A stretch of 64,000 nt of DNA from Halobacteriales archaeon QS_8_69_26 (GCA_003023195.1 PXRX01000031.1:26476-90475), one strand, 5' to 3'. Numbered from the stretch's first letter, positions 8,201-17,580 are shown. Numbers and translations are program-made. Notes: generated by a model from the sequence alone, not told the origin.

Positions 8201-8986
8201 ATGACCGATCCCAGTGACCCTGACGTCCCGGTAAACTACCATCGACAGGGGCCCGTGGCGGTCGTGGAGATCGATCGTCCGGACGTGCGGAACGCGGTCG
8301 ACCGCCGGACGGCCGAGGCCCTCGGCGCGGCCTGGGACCGCTTCGCGGACGACGAGAACGCGGCGGTGGGGGTGCTGACCGGTGCCGGCGAGGACTTCTC
8401 CGCCGGCGCGGACCTGGAGGCCATGGATCTGGAAGACGGCGAGGACGGGTGGCTCGGGTTCACCCGCCGACGGATCGACAAGCCGACGGTCGCGGCCGTC
8501 GAGGGCCACTGCGTCGCCGGCGGCCTCGAGATGGCGCTGTGGTGTGACATCCGGGTCGCCGCCGAGGGCACCACGTTCGGCTGCTTCGAGCGACGGTTCG
8601 GCGTTCCCCTCGTGGACGGCGGCACCCAGCGCCCCCCCCGGGTCGTCGGCCTCGGACGGGCACTGGACATGATCCTCACCGGCCGTGCGGTCAACGCCGA
8701 GACGGCCCGGGAGTGGGGCCTGGTCACCCGCCTCGCGCCCGACGGGGATGCCCTTGACGTGGCTGTCGAGGTGGCCGAGCGGATAGCGTCGTTCCCCCAG
8801 GAGACGGTCCGGACCGACCGGGCGGCCGTCTACGACGGCCTCGGGACTGACCTCGACCGCGGCCTCCGGGTCGAGGCCTGGCACGGTACCCGTGCGATGG
8901 AGGCCGCCCGGGGGGGGGCCGCCCGCTTCGCGGCGGGGGAGGGTCGGGGTGGCGACGGGATCGAGGACCCCGACGGGGGGGAGTGA
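8201..8986 (+). CDS. Enoyl-CoA hydratase/isomerase (crotonase) family protein
   Basis: A 261-residue cytosolic protein of the crotonase fold, which hydrates, isomerises or cleaves acyl-CoA thioesters. The oxyanion-hole segments are visible: GAGEDFSAGADLEAM near residue 65 and VEGHCVAGGLEMALWCDIRVA near residue 105. The first catalytic position of classical hydratases is occupied in FGCFERRFGVPLVDGGTQR, but the second (usually E in PxxG) is not clearly conserved, so the exact reaction is uncertain. The C-terminus is a Gly-rich tail. It stands alone between the tnpB element and the MFS genes. Confidence 0.88.
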   Translation: MTDPSDPDVPVNYHRQGPVAVVEIDRPDVRNAVDRRTAEALGAAWDRFADDENAAVGVLTGAGEDFSAGADLEAMDLEDGEDGWLGFTRRRIDKPTVAAVEGHCVAGGLEMALWCDIRVAAEGTTFGCFERRFGVPLVDGGTQRPPRVVGLGRALDMILTGRAVNAETAREWGLVTRLAPDGDALDVAVEVAERIASFPQETVRTDRAAVYDGLGTDLDRGLRVEAWHGTRAMEAARGGAARFAAGEGRGGDGIEDPDGGE

Positions 8987-9034
8987 TCCGCCGGTGGGCC
9001 ACCGGGAGCGGACCGCACCTGACGCCGGACCAGC

Positions 9035-10282
9035 TCAGTCCGCCGGCGTCCCCTCCGCGGGCGCTGCGTCCCCGGTCCCGAACGGCGATCCGACCGCCAG
9101 GAACAGGGCCGACCCGGTCACGAGGACCGCCCCGAACAGCCCGATGGTGGTGATCGGACCGACGACGTCCGCGAGGGAGCCGGCGGCGAGTTCGAACGGG
9201 ATGATCGCCACGTAGTAGACCATCCCGGCGGTGCTGAGCAGGGTCGCCCGGCCGACGCTCCCGACCCGGTCGTTGATGAACTGGTTCGCCAGCGGGGTCG
9301 TCGCGCCGCGCAGCCCTCGCATCAGGAAGAACGCAGGGATGGCGGCCGCCGGGAGGAGGGCGACTCCAACGAAGACGGCCCCCAGGAGGGGTGGGACGAC
9401 GGTGAACCAGCCCCTCGCGCCGAACCGGTCCCGGATCGCTCCGGCGTTGTAGCTGACGACCGCCCCGAGGAGGGTGAACCCGGCGAACATCCACCCCAGG
9501 CCGGTGGTCGAGACGCCGAGGCCGTCGGCCACCGGCTGGACGAAGAAGTTCACGCCCCAGAACACGCCCATGAAGAGGCCGACGTAGGGGACGAACGTCC
9601 GGAGCGGCGCACGGGTGAACGCCCCGCGGATCACCGGGAGCGCGTCGAGGACGGTGAACCTGTCGTCGTCGCTCTCGGTGTTGGACCCGCCGTTGGCGGT
9701 CCCGTCGGCGGCAGGGAACGTCAGCAGGACCGGGACCGACAGTGCCGTGGCCGCCGCGGACCCGAGGTAGGCCAGCGGCATCGACACCGAAGCGATGTAG
9801 CCCCCGGCCAGCGCGGTGACCCCCGCGACCACGTACTTGACCGCCTCGCCGCGCCCGCGGATCCGCGCGAACTCGTCGCTGTCGGTGCGGGCCTTCAGGG
9901 CGTCGTAGAGCCAGGCGTCGTCGGTGCCCGACCGGAACGTGGCCGCGAGCGCCCACCACGCGAAGATGACCAGGAAGTGCCCGAAATCGCCGGCCCCGGC
10001 CATCGCCACCTGCGCGGCGACGGTCATGAGGCTGGCGACGACCAGGCCCCGCCGCCGGCCGATGCGGTCGCCCACGTAGCCCGTCGGTATCTCGAACAGG
10101 ACGAGGCCGCCCCACCAGACCGCGTCGATGACCGCCAGTTCCGCATAGGAGACGCCGTTCGAGAGGACGTAGAGGTACCAGATGGGGGCGGTGAAGCCGA
10201 CGGCCATCGTCGCCCGGTAGGCGTAGTACTTCAGGACGAAGCCCGGGGGGAGCGACCGCGGGAGCGAGGGGGTCGGGACCAC
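9035..10282 (-). CDS. MFS transporter, copy 2 of a tandem pair
   Basis: A 415-residue carrier with about 12 membrane helices. The MFS signature between helices 2 and 3 is clear (GYVGDRIGRRRGL), as is the FALARIRGRGEAVKY-type cytoplasmic loop after helix 4. It starts at GTG 10282, six bases after the stop of the homologous upstream gene, with a Shine-Dalgarno-like GGAGGGTGA that overlaps the upstream gene's end. Substrate is unknown. It shares LKYY, IPTGYVGDRIGRR, SGTDDAWLYD and FFLMRGLRGAT blocks with its neighbour, so the two arose by tandem duplication. Confidence 0.9.
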   Translation of the reverse strand: MVPTPSLPRSLPPGFVLKYYAYRATMAVGFTAPIWYLYVLSNGVSYAELAVIDAVWWGGLVLFEIPTGYVGDRIGRRRGLVVASLMTVAAQVAMAGAGDFGHFLVIFAWWALAATFRSGTDDAWLYDALKARTDSDEFARIRGRGEAVKYVVAGVTALAGGYIASVSMPLAYLGSAAATALSVPVLLTFPAADGTANGGSNTESDDDRFTVLDALPVIRGAFTRAPLRTFVPYVGLFMGVFWGVNFFVQPVADGLGVSTTGLGWMFAGFTLLGAVVSYNAGAIRDRFGARGWFTVVPPLLGAVFVGVALLPAAAIPAFFLMRGLRGATTPLANQFINDRVGSVGRATLLSTAGMVYYVAIIPFELAAGSLADVVGPITTIGLFGAVLVTGSALFLAVGSPFGTGDAAPAEGTPAD

Positions 10283-10288
10283 CGCGGA

Positions 10289-11584
10289 TCACCCTCCTCT
10301 CGCGCCGACGACGGAGCAGACGGCGGGGGCGTCCTCGCCCGCGCAGACGTCCCGGCCGGTCCCGAAGGCGACGACGACGGCGACGGCGCCCGCGACCAGC
10401 ACACCCCCGGCGATGCCGACTGCCGTCAGCGGGGAGGTCAGGTCGCCGACGGCCCCCGAGACGAGGCGGAAGGGAACCCGTGCCAGCCCCAGGAGCATCG
10501 ACGTCGCCGAGAGCACCGTCGCCCGCCCCACGCTGTCGGCGTGGTCGTTGACGAACCGCTCCTTGAACACGTCCGTGGCGTTCAGCAACGCCCGCATCAG
10601 GAAGAACGCGGGGATGGCCAGCGGGGGAACGAGCGCGCTGGCCAGGAACGCGACCCCCAGCAGCGCGGGTGCGACCCGGACCCAGATCCGCGGTCCGATC
10701 GCCCGCTCCAGCCGGTCCGCGTTGAACGTGACGAGGGCGGCGACGCCCGAGAACCCGGCGTAGAGCCACCCGAGCATGCCCGTCAGGTCGGCCTCGGCCA
10801 TCCCCCAGCCCAGCGCGAGGTCCTCCGCGATGGGCTGGGTGTACATCCCGACGCTCCAGGCCACCCCGTAGAAGGCCGCCACCGCGACCACGAACGACCG
10901 GAGCGGCGGCGCGAGCAGGGTGTCACGGATCACCGGCACTGCCTCGCGCGGACCGAAGTCGTCGGCGTCCGGGCAGTCGGCCGCCCGGTCGTCACCCCGG
11001 CACTCCGCCCGGTAGGCGCGGTTCTTCGGCATCGTCGCCGCGACGGCCCCGCCGAGTGCGACCGCCACCCCGGTCGCGAGAAAGGGGAGGTACATGTCCA
11101 CGCCCGCGAGGTACCCCCCGCCGAGCGCGCTCACCGCCATTACCCCGAGTCGAATCGCGCTCCCACGGCCCTTGATCCGGGTGAACTCCTCCTCGTCCGT
11201 CTCCTCCCGGAGGGTGTCGTAGAGCCACGCGCCCTCGGCCCCCGACCGGAACGTCGTCCCGACGCCCCAGACGAGGTAGACCGCCAGGATGGGGAGAAAG
11301 GACGACAGCCGCCCGAAGGTCACGACGGCGAGGGCGCTCGCGGCCGACCCCAGCAACAGGGAGTTGCGCCGGCCGATCCGGTCCCCGACGAACCCGGTGG
11401 GCACCTCGCCCAGCACGGTCGCCAGCCACCAGGCCGCGTTGAGGACGCTCACCTCCGTGAACGACAGCCCCTGCTCCAGCAGGAACAGCGTCCAGACGGG
11501 GACGATGAACCACGCCGCCCCCGTCGCGACGTAGAGGTAGTACTTCAGGATCGGAGCACTCGGTCGGTCGAACTCGACTGGCAT
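10289..11584 (-). CDS. MFS transporter, copy 1 of a tandem pair
   Basis: A 431-residue carrier with about 12 membrane helices, the first gene of a two-gene transcription unit. Shared family blocks are ILKYYLYVATGAAWF, VPTGFVGDRIGRRNSL, FRSGAEGAWLYDTL, TRIKGRGSAIRLG and FFLMRALLNATDVF. ATG 11584 is supported by a Shine-Dalgarno-like GAGGTGA about seven bases upstream (minus strand, 11591-11597). The relatively long leader contrasts with the leaderless genes around it. The pattern of a short loop after helix 4 (SGAEGAWLYD) is typical of haloarchaeal MFS proteins of unknown substrate. Confidence 0.9.
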   Translation of the reverse strand: MPVEFDRPSAPILKYYLYVATGAAWFIVPVWTLFLLEQGLSFTEVSVLNAAWWLATVLGEVPTGFVGDRIGRRNSLLLGSAASALAVVTFGRLSSFLPILAVYLVWGVGTTFRSGAEGAWLYDTLREETDEEEFTRIKGRGSAIRLGVMAVSALGGGYLAGVDMYLPFLATGVAVALGGAVAATMPKNRAYRAECRGDDRAADCPDADDFGPREAVPVIRDTLLAPPLRSFVVAVAAFYGVAWSVGMYTQPIAEDLALGWGMAEADLTGMLGWLYAGFSGVAALVTFNADRLERAIGPRIWVRVAPALLGVAFLASALVPPLAIPAFFLMRALLNATDVFKERFVNDHADSVGRATVLSATSMLLGLARVPFRLVSGAVGDLTSPLTAVGIAGGVLVAGAVAVVVAFGTGRDVCAGEDAPAVCSVVGARGG

Positions 11585-11959
11585 CGGTTGTCACCTCGGT
11601 GGGGTCGGGAACGGGCCGTTCGACGGGTGACGTCTCGCGGATCCGTTAATTCCTTGCCTCTACTAGAACCATCGGACACGACCTACTTAGTGTCTCGCTG
11701 AAGAGTATTTTGGTACTTCGTCTGATGATCACGATCTGTCGTTCGGGTTCGGGGCCCGTGATCCCGTCCGGCCATCGTTACAGTAAAATTACAGTACATT
11801 CTCACGGACTAGACTGAGCGAACAGCCAGCACCCGTCGAAGCGTTCACCGACGGCGACTGATCGGGACTGCTGGATCGGGGGGAGGAGCCTCCTCGACGA
11901 ATGGACCGTAGATAGCCAGAAAGACAGGACCGTTGAGAGTGAGAGGATCGGGACGGGCG
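11585..11959. other. Intergenic region before the MFS pair
   Basis: About 375 bases without a supported gene. It holds the leader and promoter of the MFS pair (a TTAA-containing element near 11646 on the minus strand), the paired palindrome at 11778-11797 and the sequence downstream of the HEAT-repeat gene. Base composition from about 11650 to 11810 is distinctly more AT-rich than the genes around it. Confidence 0.5.
11778..11797. promoter_or_regulatory. Paired TTACNGTAA palindrome, copy 2
   Basis: TTACAGTAA at 11778-11786 and TTACAGTAC at 11789-11797 stand 11 bases apart, one mismatch from the consensus. It lies about 195 bases before the MFS start and 160 bases after the HEAT-repeat gene's stop, so it could act on the MFS pair. 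Confidence 0.5.
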
Positions 11960-12997
11960 TCAGTCGTTCCCGGCCGCGGCTTCCTTCGCGTCGGCGACGG
12001 CCTCGACGAGTTCGTCCTTGCTCATGCTGCTCCGACCGCTGACGTCCAGGTCGCGGGCCTCGTCCATGACCTCGCTCTTGGTCTGGTCGTGCAGTTCCTC
12101 GACCACCGTTTCCCTGTCGAATGAATCCTCGTCCTCTTCGTCTTCGCCTTCTTCTTCCTCGTCTTCGGCTTCTTCCTCCTCCTCGTCTTCGGTTTCTTCC
12201 TCGTCCGCGTCTTCGGCTTCCTCGTCCTCCTCTTCCTCGGCTTCCTCGTCCCTCGCGACCTCGTCGGGATCCATCCCATCGATGTTCTCCGCGAGGTCGG
12301 AGGGAACGCCGGCGTTCTCGAACAGGCCGGGGTCCGAGCGACCGAGGTCCTCGACGGCGGCGGTCGCACTGGTGTGGACCTCCTCGTCCTCGTCTTCGAG
12401 GGCCGCGACCAGTGCGGCGGGGGCGTCGGTCCCCTCCAGGAGGTGCGGGGACGCGGTCCCGATGTCCTTGAGCGCGAACACGGCCGCCATGCGGATGTCC
12501 CAGGCCTCGTCGTCGAGGGTGTCGACCAGTGCCTCGATGGCACCGGACCCCTCCAGGAGGTCGGGGGTCTCGCTCCCGACGCCGCCGAGGGCCTCGCAGG
12601 CCTTCTCCCGCACCCGCCACTCGTCGTCGTCGAGGGCACGGATCATCTCCGGGACCGCGTCGGTCCCCTTCAGCATGTCCGGCGCGTTGACCCCGAGCGT
12701 TCCGAAGGCCGCGACGGCCTGTCGCCGGACCTCCCAGTGTGAGTCCGCCAGCGCGCGAAGCAGTGCGTAGACGACCCTGGGATCGGAGATTATCCCGGGG
12801 GTCTCCTCGCCCACCTGGGAGAAGGCCTTGACCGCCGCCTTGCGGATCTCCCAGTCCCGGGCCTCGTCTATCGTCCTGATCAGCGCGTCGACGTCGCTGG
12901 GGCGGATGTTCCGGTCGTCGCGCGATCGTCTGGGGATGAAATCGGCGATCGGTCCGACCACGTCCTTGTCGACGCGCACGGATTCGTCGTTCGACAT
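11960..12997 (-). CDS. HEAT-repeat protein with acidic linker and SAP/Rho-N-like C-terminus
   Basis: About 345 residues from ATG 12997 (MSNDESVRVDKD). Residues about 10-240 are a row of six to seven HEAT repeats, each ending in a PDLLEG- or PHLLEGTDA-like turn and starting DDEWRVREKACEALG-style helices. Residues about 245-285 are almost only Glu and Asp. The last 50 residues (VVEELHDQTKSEVMDEARDL, SMSKDELVEAVADAK) resemble a SAP or Rho N-terminal domain, which binds nucleic acid. This suggests a scaffold that joins a protein-binding solenoid to a nucleic-acid-binding tail; the partner is unknown. AT-rich sequence before the start (AATAACAAAAC) may be the promoter. Confidence 0.85.
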   Translation of the reverse strand: MSNDESVRVDKDVVGPIADFIPRRSRDDRNIRPSDVDALIRTIDEARDWEIRKAAVKAFSQVGEETPGIISDPRVVYALLRALADSHWEVRRQAVAAFGTLGVNAPDMLKGTDAVPEMIRALDDDEWRVREKACEALGGVGSETPDLLEGSGAIEALVDTLDDEAWDIRMAAVFALKDIGTASPHLLEGTDAPAALVAALEDEDEEVHTSATAAVEDLGRSDPGLFENAGVPSDLAENIDGMDPDEVARDEEAEEEEDEEAEDADEEETEDEEEEEAEDEEEEGEDEEDEDSFDRETVVEELHDQTKSEVMDEARDLDVSGRSSMSKDELVEAVADAKEAAAGND

Positions 12998-13311
12998 GAG
13001 ACTGATCTTCTGGGTGACTGCGGGTGCCTCTCCCAAGAGTTTTGTTATTCATTCGTTCAGGTATCGCGTCGAAATTCCGGACAGCCGCCGAGACCCCACG
13101 GTTCTCGTGGCCGACACGGCCTCGTACCGCGTCCGGAGTTCGTGCCCGTCGGTGGCCGGGAGCGTCGTCCGCGGAGCGCGTGGGATCGGTACGTTCCCGG
13201 TACCGGTATCGGGCGGTTACGTCCCCGGTACCGGTAGGGTTCGGACGGTCACGTCCCCGGTACCGGTGGCGTTCGGGCGGTCACGTCCGCATACCGGTGG
13301 CGCTCGGACGG
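12998..13311. other. Intergenic region between histidine kinase and HEAT gene
   Basis: About 314 bases without a gene. It contains the promoter of the HEAT-repeat gene near 13040-13055 (minus strand) and, at 13191-13313, the tandem repeat described separately. Nothing else could be recognised. Confidence 0.5.
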
Positions 13312-13313
13312 TC
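13191..13313. repeat. Tandem repeat, about 32 bp x 4, with CCGGTACCGG core
   Basis: Four consecutive units begin ACGTNCCCGGTACCGGT or a near variant and end TCGGRCGGTC: 13191-13218 (28 bp), 13219-13250 (32), 13251-13282 (32) and 13283-13313 (31, core degraded to CATACCGG). Each of the first three holds the 10-base palindrome CCGGTACCGG. The array ends exactly at the stop codon of the histidine kinase gene. There are no unique spacers, so it is not a CRISPR. It may be a binding array or a slippage product. Confidence 0.8.
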
Positions 13314-14721
13314 ACGCCGTCGGGAACCGGAGGGTGACGACCGTCCCGCCGTCGGTCCCGTTCTCGATGGCGAGTTCGCCGTCGAAGGCCTCGACGATCC
13401 ACCGTGTGGCCCAGAGCCCGATCCCGCTCCCGTGTCGGAGCTGCGTCTCGTCTGTCTCCCCGAGGACGACGGCCCGTTCGTCCTCCGGGATCCCGGGACC
13501 GTCGTCCTCGACCATCAGTTCGACCCAGCCGGCCCCGGGGCTGTCGACGGCCCAGACGGTGACCGACGCGGGGTCCCCGCCGTGGACCACCGCGTTCTCG
13601 ACGACGTGTTCCAGGGCGTACCCCGCCGTCGGTCCGACGTCCACCAGCGCCTCGGTGACGATACTCACCTCGATGGTCGCCTCCGGGTACTCGCGCCGGT
13701 GCTCCTCGACCACGGGGTCGACCAGTTCCTCGACGGTCATGGCGTCGCCGCCATCGCGGTCCTCCTGGACGGCCTCCTGCAGGTTCCGCAAGGTCTCGCC
13801 GAGGCGTTCCAGCCACGTGACCGACGACTGTATCTTCTCCGCGTACCGGGCGTCGTCGGGGTCGTCGACGGCGTCGGCCAGGTACCCGGCGTACATGACG
13901 ACGTTGTTGACCTGGGTCCGGAGGTTGTGTCGCAGCGTTCGGTTCATCACCGACAGCACCTCCTCGCGCCGGTTGCGGTCCGTGACGTCCCGGAGCACGC
14001 CGGCGACGCCGGTGAACTCGTCCGTCGGGGGCAGCAACGCCAGCGACGCCTCCATCCGGAGCCGTCGTCCGTCGACGGTGATCCCCGGGATGTCGACGGT
14101 GGCACGGCCCTCGCCCTCCGGCGACGCCAGCAGGTCGCGGATGGCGTCCTGGACGGTCCGGTTGCCCTCGGCGGTGGTGATCTCCGAGAAGTGGACGTCC
14201 CGGGTCCGGATGTCGGCCGTCGAGTAGCCGAACTGCTCCTCGAAGGCGGGGTTGACGAACCGGAGGTCGCCCTCGGGGTCGGTCGCGTACACCGGGTCCG
14301 CCACGGCCCTGGCCGCGGCCTCGTACTCCAGGTAGTCGTCCGGGGTGCCGACCGGGTACTGGTGGACGACCCCGACGCAGCCCTCGTACCGGGGATCCTC
14401 GACCGGCGTGAGTTCGACCTCGCGGTGGGCGTCGAGGCAGTCGAGCGCCGTCGGCGGGAGCCGGATCCGGTCGCTCTCGCCGCTCTCGCGGGCGCGCCGT
14501 GCCGACGCCTCGATCCGTCCGACCACCCCCCCGGGGAGGTACTCGGAGAGGGTGGCACCGTCGAGTTCGTCCCGGTCGACGCCGAACAGGTCGGCACAGG
14601 CCGGGTTGGCTCGACCGATCCGTTCCCCGGCGTCGAGGAGGAAGACGGGCAACGTCATCGCGTCGGCGGCGACGCCGGCGGGCGGGACGTCGTCGCTCCC
14701 GGGTGGATCCGTCGAGTCCAT
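13312..14721 (-). CDS. PAS-domain sensor histidine kinase
   Basis: A 469-residue kinase without membrane segments, so a probable cytosolic sensor. Two PAS domains occupy about residues 20-125 and 135-250. The H-box (NRTLRHNLRTQVNN) places the phosphorylated His at about 265. The ATPase domain follows with the N-box (LEHVVENAVVHGG), G1 (DDGPGIP) and G2 (GSGIGLW). The DHp sequence LRHNLRTQ is the version common in haloarchaeal kinases. No response regulator is adjacent, so the partner is encoded elsewhere. The stop codon lies at the edge of the 32-bp tandem repeat. Confidence 0.95.
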   Translation of the reverse strand: MDSTDPPGSDDVPPAGVAADAMTLPVFLLDAGERIGRANPACADLFGVDRDELDGATLSEYLPGGVVGRIEASARRARESGESDRIRLPPTALDCLDAHREVELTPVEDPRYEGCVGVVHQYPVGTPDDYLEYEAAARAVADPVYATDPEGDLRFVNPAFEEQFGYSTADIRTRDVHFSEITTAEGNRTVQDAIRDLLASPEGEGRATVDIPGITVDGRRLRMEASLALLPPTDEFTGVAGVLRDVTDRNRREEVLSVMNRTLRHNLRTQVNNVVMYAGYLADAVDDPDDARYAEKIQSSVTWLERLGETLRNLQEAVQEDRDGGDAMTVEELVDPVVEEHRREYPEATIEVSIVTEALVDVGPTAGYALEHVVENAVVHGGDPASVTVWAVDSPGAGWVELMVEDDGPGIPEDERAVVLGETDETQLRHGSGIGLWATRWIVEAFDGELAIENGTDGGTVVTLRFPTA

Positions 14722-15287
14722 CGGAACGTGGGTTTTCTCGAACTCCCGGGCTCCGGCGTATTAATCCCCGCGGCCGGACGGCGAGGACGTCGGGGCAGTT
14801 CGACCGGGAAATGCTGACGCCGGACTCGCTCCGCCAACTGGCTCCGTTTCGCGGGGGAACCCCCGGCGAGATGACCGGACAGAAACGAAATTTTCGGGTG
14901 TCGTACTACGACTGGACGCTGTTGGCGCAGACGAGAGGCTTTCGACAGGAGTGCCCTGGAGTAGCAGGGGTCGATCCGTGGCCGAGTGGGAAGGCTTTTG
15001 TATTGCGCCACCTGATGGGGGCAATAAGCGGGTTCTCCCGGACCATCCCGGACAGGTACACGGCCTCGGCCGTGTGAACGACCCGCACCGGTTCGATCCG
15101 GCCACCTGACGATGTTCAGTTTCAGAGTCTCTCCTGTGGAGCGACCGGACGTCGCGTGTAACGGCGTCCCCGGGTCCCGGCCGTCGGCCCCGGATCCGTC
15201 CCCCGAGACGGGAGCGACCGCCGGACGGTCCGTCCACGCGTCAGTCGCGGAACGCGCCGGAGGTCCGGAGAACACCGACTTTCGACT
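14722..15287. other. Intergenic region before aCPSF1/FttA
   Basis: About 565 bases between divergent genes with no ORF of convincing composition. It must hold both promoters: CGTATTAATCC near 14760 on the kinase side, and an AT-rich GGCTTTTGTATTG near 14991-15005 reading towards FttA, which would give a leader of more than 250 bases. The segment GTGGCCGAGTGGGAAGGC near 14980 recalls a tRNA D-arm, but no anticodon or T-arm can be folded with it. A structured leader or small RNA is possible but not shown. Confidence 0.4.
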
Positions 15288-17219
15288 ATGAGCACGGTAG
15301 ACCAGCGTTTGGAAGAACTGCGAGCGCAGATAGAGGAGGAACTCCCGCCCGACATCTCGCTGTCGGAGGTGAAGTACGAGGGCCCAGAACTCGTCGTCTA
15401 CACCCGCGACCCGAAGCGGTTCGCCCGGAAGGGCGACCTCATCCGGCAACTCGCCGGAAAGCTCAGGAAGCGGATCACGGTCCGGCCCGACCCCGAGGTG
15501 CTGATGGAGCCACGCGAGGCCGAACCGCTGATCCGTGACGTCATCCCAGAGGAGGCCGGGGTCACGGATCTGGACTTCCACGCCGACACCGGCGAGGTGG
15601 TCATCGAGGCCGAGAAGCCGGGGATGGTCATCGGCCGCCACGGGTCGACCCTGCGCGAGATAACCCAGGAGGTCGGGTGGACCCCCGAGGTGGTGCGCAC
15701 GCCCCCCATCGAGTCCTCGACGGTCTCGAACGTCCGGAACTTCCTCATGCAGGAACGCGACGAGCGCCGCCACGTCCTGGAGCGGGTGGGCAGACAGATC
15801 CACCGCGAGCGGATGGCCGACGACCAGTGGGTCCGTATCACCACCCTCGGCTGTTGCCGGGAGGTCGGTCGCGCCGCGTTCATCCTCTCGACCGCGGACA
15901 CCCGGATCCTGATCGACTGCGGCGACAAACCGGGTGCCGAGGACGAGGTGCCGTACCTCCAGGTGCCGGAGGCCCTCGGTGCCGGCGCGAGCAACATCGA
16001 CGCCGTCGTGTTGACCCACGCCCACCTCGACCACTCGGCGCTCGTTCCGCTCCTCTTCAAGTACGGCTACGACGGGCCCATCTACACGACCGAGCCGAGC
16101 CGGGACCTGATGGGACTGCTGAGCCTGGACTACCTCGACGTCGCCGCCAAGGAGGGCCGCACCCCGCCCTACGACTCCGAGATGGTCCGGGAGGCGATCA
16201 AGCACACGATCCCCCTGGAGTACGGGGACGTGACCGACATCGCCCCGGACGTGAAACTCACCCTCCACAACGCCGGCCACATCCTGGGCTCGGCGGTCGC
16301 GCACTTTCACGTCGGCGACGGCTTCTACAACGTCGCGTTCTCGGGCGACATCCACTACGACGACACCCGCCTGTTCAACGGCGCGGTCAACGACTTCCCG
16401 CGAGTAGAGACGCTCGTCCTGGAGTCCACGTACGGTGGTCGCAACGACTACCAGACCGACCAGGAGGACTCCGAGCGAAAGCTGAAGGAGGTCATCCGGG
16501 AGACGACGACCAACGGCGGCAAGGTACTCATCCCGGCGTTCGCCGTCGGGCGGTCCCAGGAACTGATGCTCGTTCTTGAGGAGGCCATGCGCGAGGGCGA
16601 AATCCCCTCCGTCCCGGTCCACCTGGACGGGATGATCTGGGAGGCGACCGCCATCCACACCACCTACCCCGAGTACCTGCGGGACGAACTCCGGGACCGG
16701 ATCTTCCACGAGGACGAGAACCCCTTCCTGGCCGACGAGTTCAACCACGTCGACGGCGGCAAGGACGAACGCCAGGAGATACGCGACGGTGGCCCCTGTA
16801 TCGTCCTCTCCACGTCGGGGATGGTCACCGGGGGACCGATCATGTCCTGGCTCCGGCACATCGGACCCGACCCGGACTCGACGATGGTGTTCGTCGGCTA
16901 CCAGGCCCAGGGGACGCTGGGTCGGCGGATCCAGAAGGGCCACGACGAGATACACCTCAACGACCGGAACACCATCGGCACCGGTCGCAGCAAGACGCTC
17001 TCCCTGGAGATGGACGTCGAGACGGTCGACGGCTTCTCCGGCCACGCGGACCGCCAGGGCCTGGAGAACTTCGTCAAGACGATGAACCCGCGCCCGGAGA
17101 AGGTGCTCTGCGTCCACGGCGACGAGTCCTCGACCCAGGACCTGTCTTCCGCGCTCTACCACAAGTTCGATATGCGGACGTTCGCCCCGCGTAACCTGGA
17201 GACGTTCCGGTTCAAGTGA
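15288..17219 (+). CDS. fttA: Beta-CASP ribonuclease aCPSF1 (transcription termination factor FttA)
   Basis: A 643-residue cytosolic endo/exonuclease that in archaea cuts nascent RNA and terminates transcription. Residues about 1-150 are the two KH-like RNA-binding domains (AEKPGMVIGRHGSTLREI). The metallo-beta-lactamase domain follows with HAHLDHS near residue 243 and SGDIHYDD. The beta-CASP domain has LESTYGGRND, PAFAVGRSQELM, a TSGMVTGGP turn, the SGHADRQGLENF motif B/C His and VHGDESS near the C-terminus. All zinc ligands look conserved, so it should be active. Length matches the family (about 635-640). Confidence 0.96.
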   Translation: MSTVDQRLEELRAQIEEELPPDISLSEVKYEGPELVVYTRDPKRFARKGDLIRQLAGKLRKRITVRPDPEVLMEPREAEPLIRDVIPEEAGVTDLDFHADTGEVVIEAEKPGMVIGRHGSTLREITQEVGWTPEVVRTPPIESSTVSNVRNFLMQERDERRHVLERVGRQIHRERMADDQWVRITTLGCCREVGRAAFILSTADTRILIDCGDKPGAEDEVPYLQVPEALGAGASNIDAVVLTHAHLDHSALVPLLFKYGYDGPIYTTEPSRDLMGLLSLDYLDVAAKEGRTPPYDSEMVREAIKHTIPLEYGDVTDIAPDVKLTLHNAGHILGSAVAHFHVGDGFYNVAFSGDIHYDDTRLFNGAVNDFPRVETLVLESTYGGRNDYQTDQEDSERKLKEVIRETTTNGGKVLIPAFAVGRSQELMLVLEEAMREGEIPSVPVHLDGMIWEATAIHTTYPEYLRDELRDRIFHEDENPFLADEFNHVDGGKDERQEIRDGGPCIVLSTSGMVTGGPIMSWLRHIGPDPDSTMVFVGYQAQGTLGRRIQKGHDEIHLNDRNTIGTGRSKTLSLEMDVETVDGFSGHADRQGLENFVKTMNPRPEKVLCVHGDESSTQDLSSALYHKFDMRTFAPRNLETFRFK

Positions 17220-17252
17220 CGGGGCGGGCCGGCCGACTCCTTCGGACCGAGC

Positions 17253-17510
17253 TTACTTATCGGTGTGAATGAAGAACCAGTTGAGGAAGATGACGCCGAG
17301 GACGAACAGCAGGAACAGCGCGATACCTCCGATCAACCGTGAGCCGACGGGCCCGAGGTCCAGGGTCAACAGCGAGGGATCGATGGCCTGGAACTGGGCC
17401 GGCAGGGCCGGGTAGACGAGGAGGAACCCGACGACCCCCCCGAACAGGAAGGCCGCGACGGTCCCCGAGGCGTCCACTTCGGTGTTTATTTCGTACTTGC
17501 GACCCGACAT
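17253..17510 (-). CDS. Small two-helix membrane protein
   Basis: An 85-residue protein with a short polar N-terminus (MSGRKYEINTEVD), two hydrophobic helices (about residues 16-33 and 58-80) and a charged end (HTDK). I recognise no family. The compact composition and conserved-looking codon use support a real gene. It lies downstream of and convergent with FttA, and 70 bases downstream of the DUF63 gene, which is read in the same direction and could share its transcript. Confidence 0.7.
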   Translation of the reverse strand: MSGRKYEINTEVDASGTVAAFLFGGVVGFLLVYPALPAQFQAIDPSLLTLDLGPVGSRLIGGIALFLLFVLGVIFLNWFFIHTDK

Positions 17511-17580
17511 GGTCGGTACTTCTATCGGCGTGGTACAAGAAACTACCCACCGGTCGTCGCCGAGCGGGGCCGCCCACAGG

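Noticed and set aside
9035..11584. The two MFS genes as one split gene
   Set aside because: Each encodes a full set of about 12 helices and its own MFS signature; they are paralogues.
14970..15050. tRNA-like GTGGCCGAGTGGG segment before fttA
   Set aside because: No acceptor stem, anticodon arm or T-arm can be folded around it; the similarity is limited to the D-arm-like motif.
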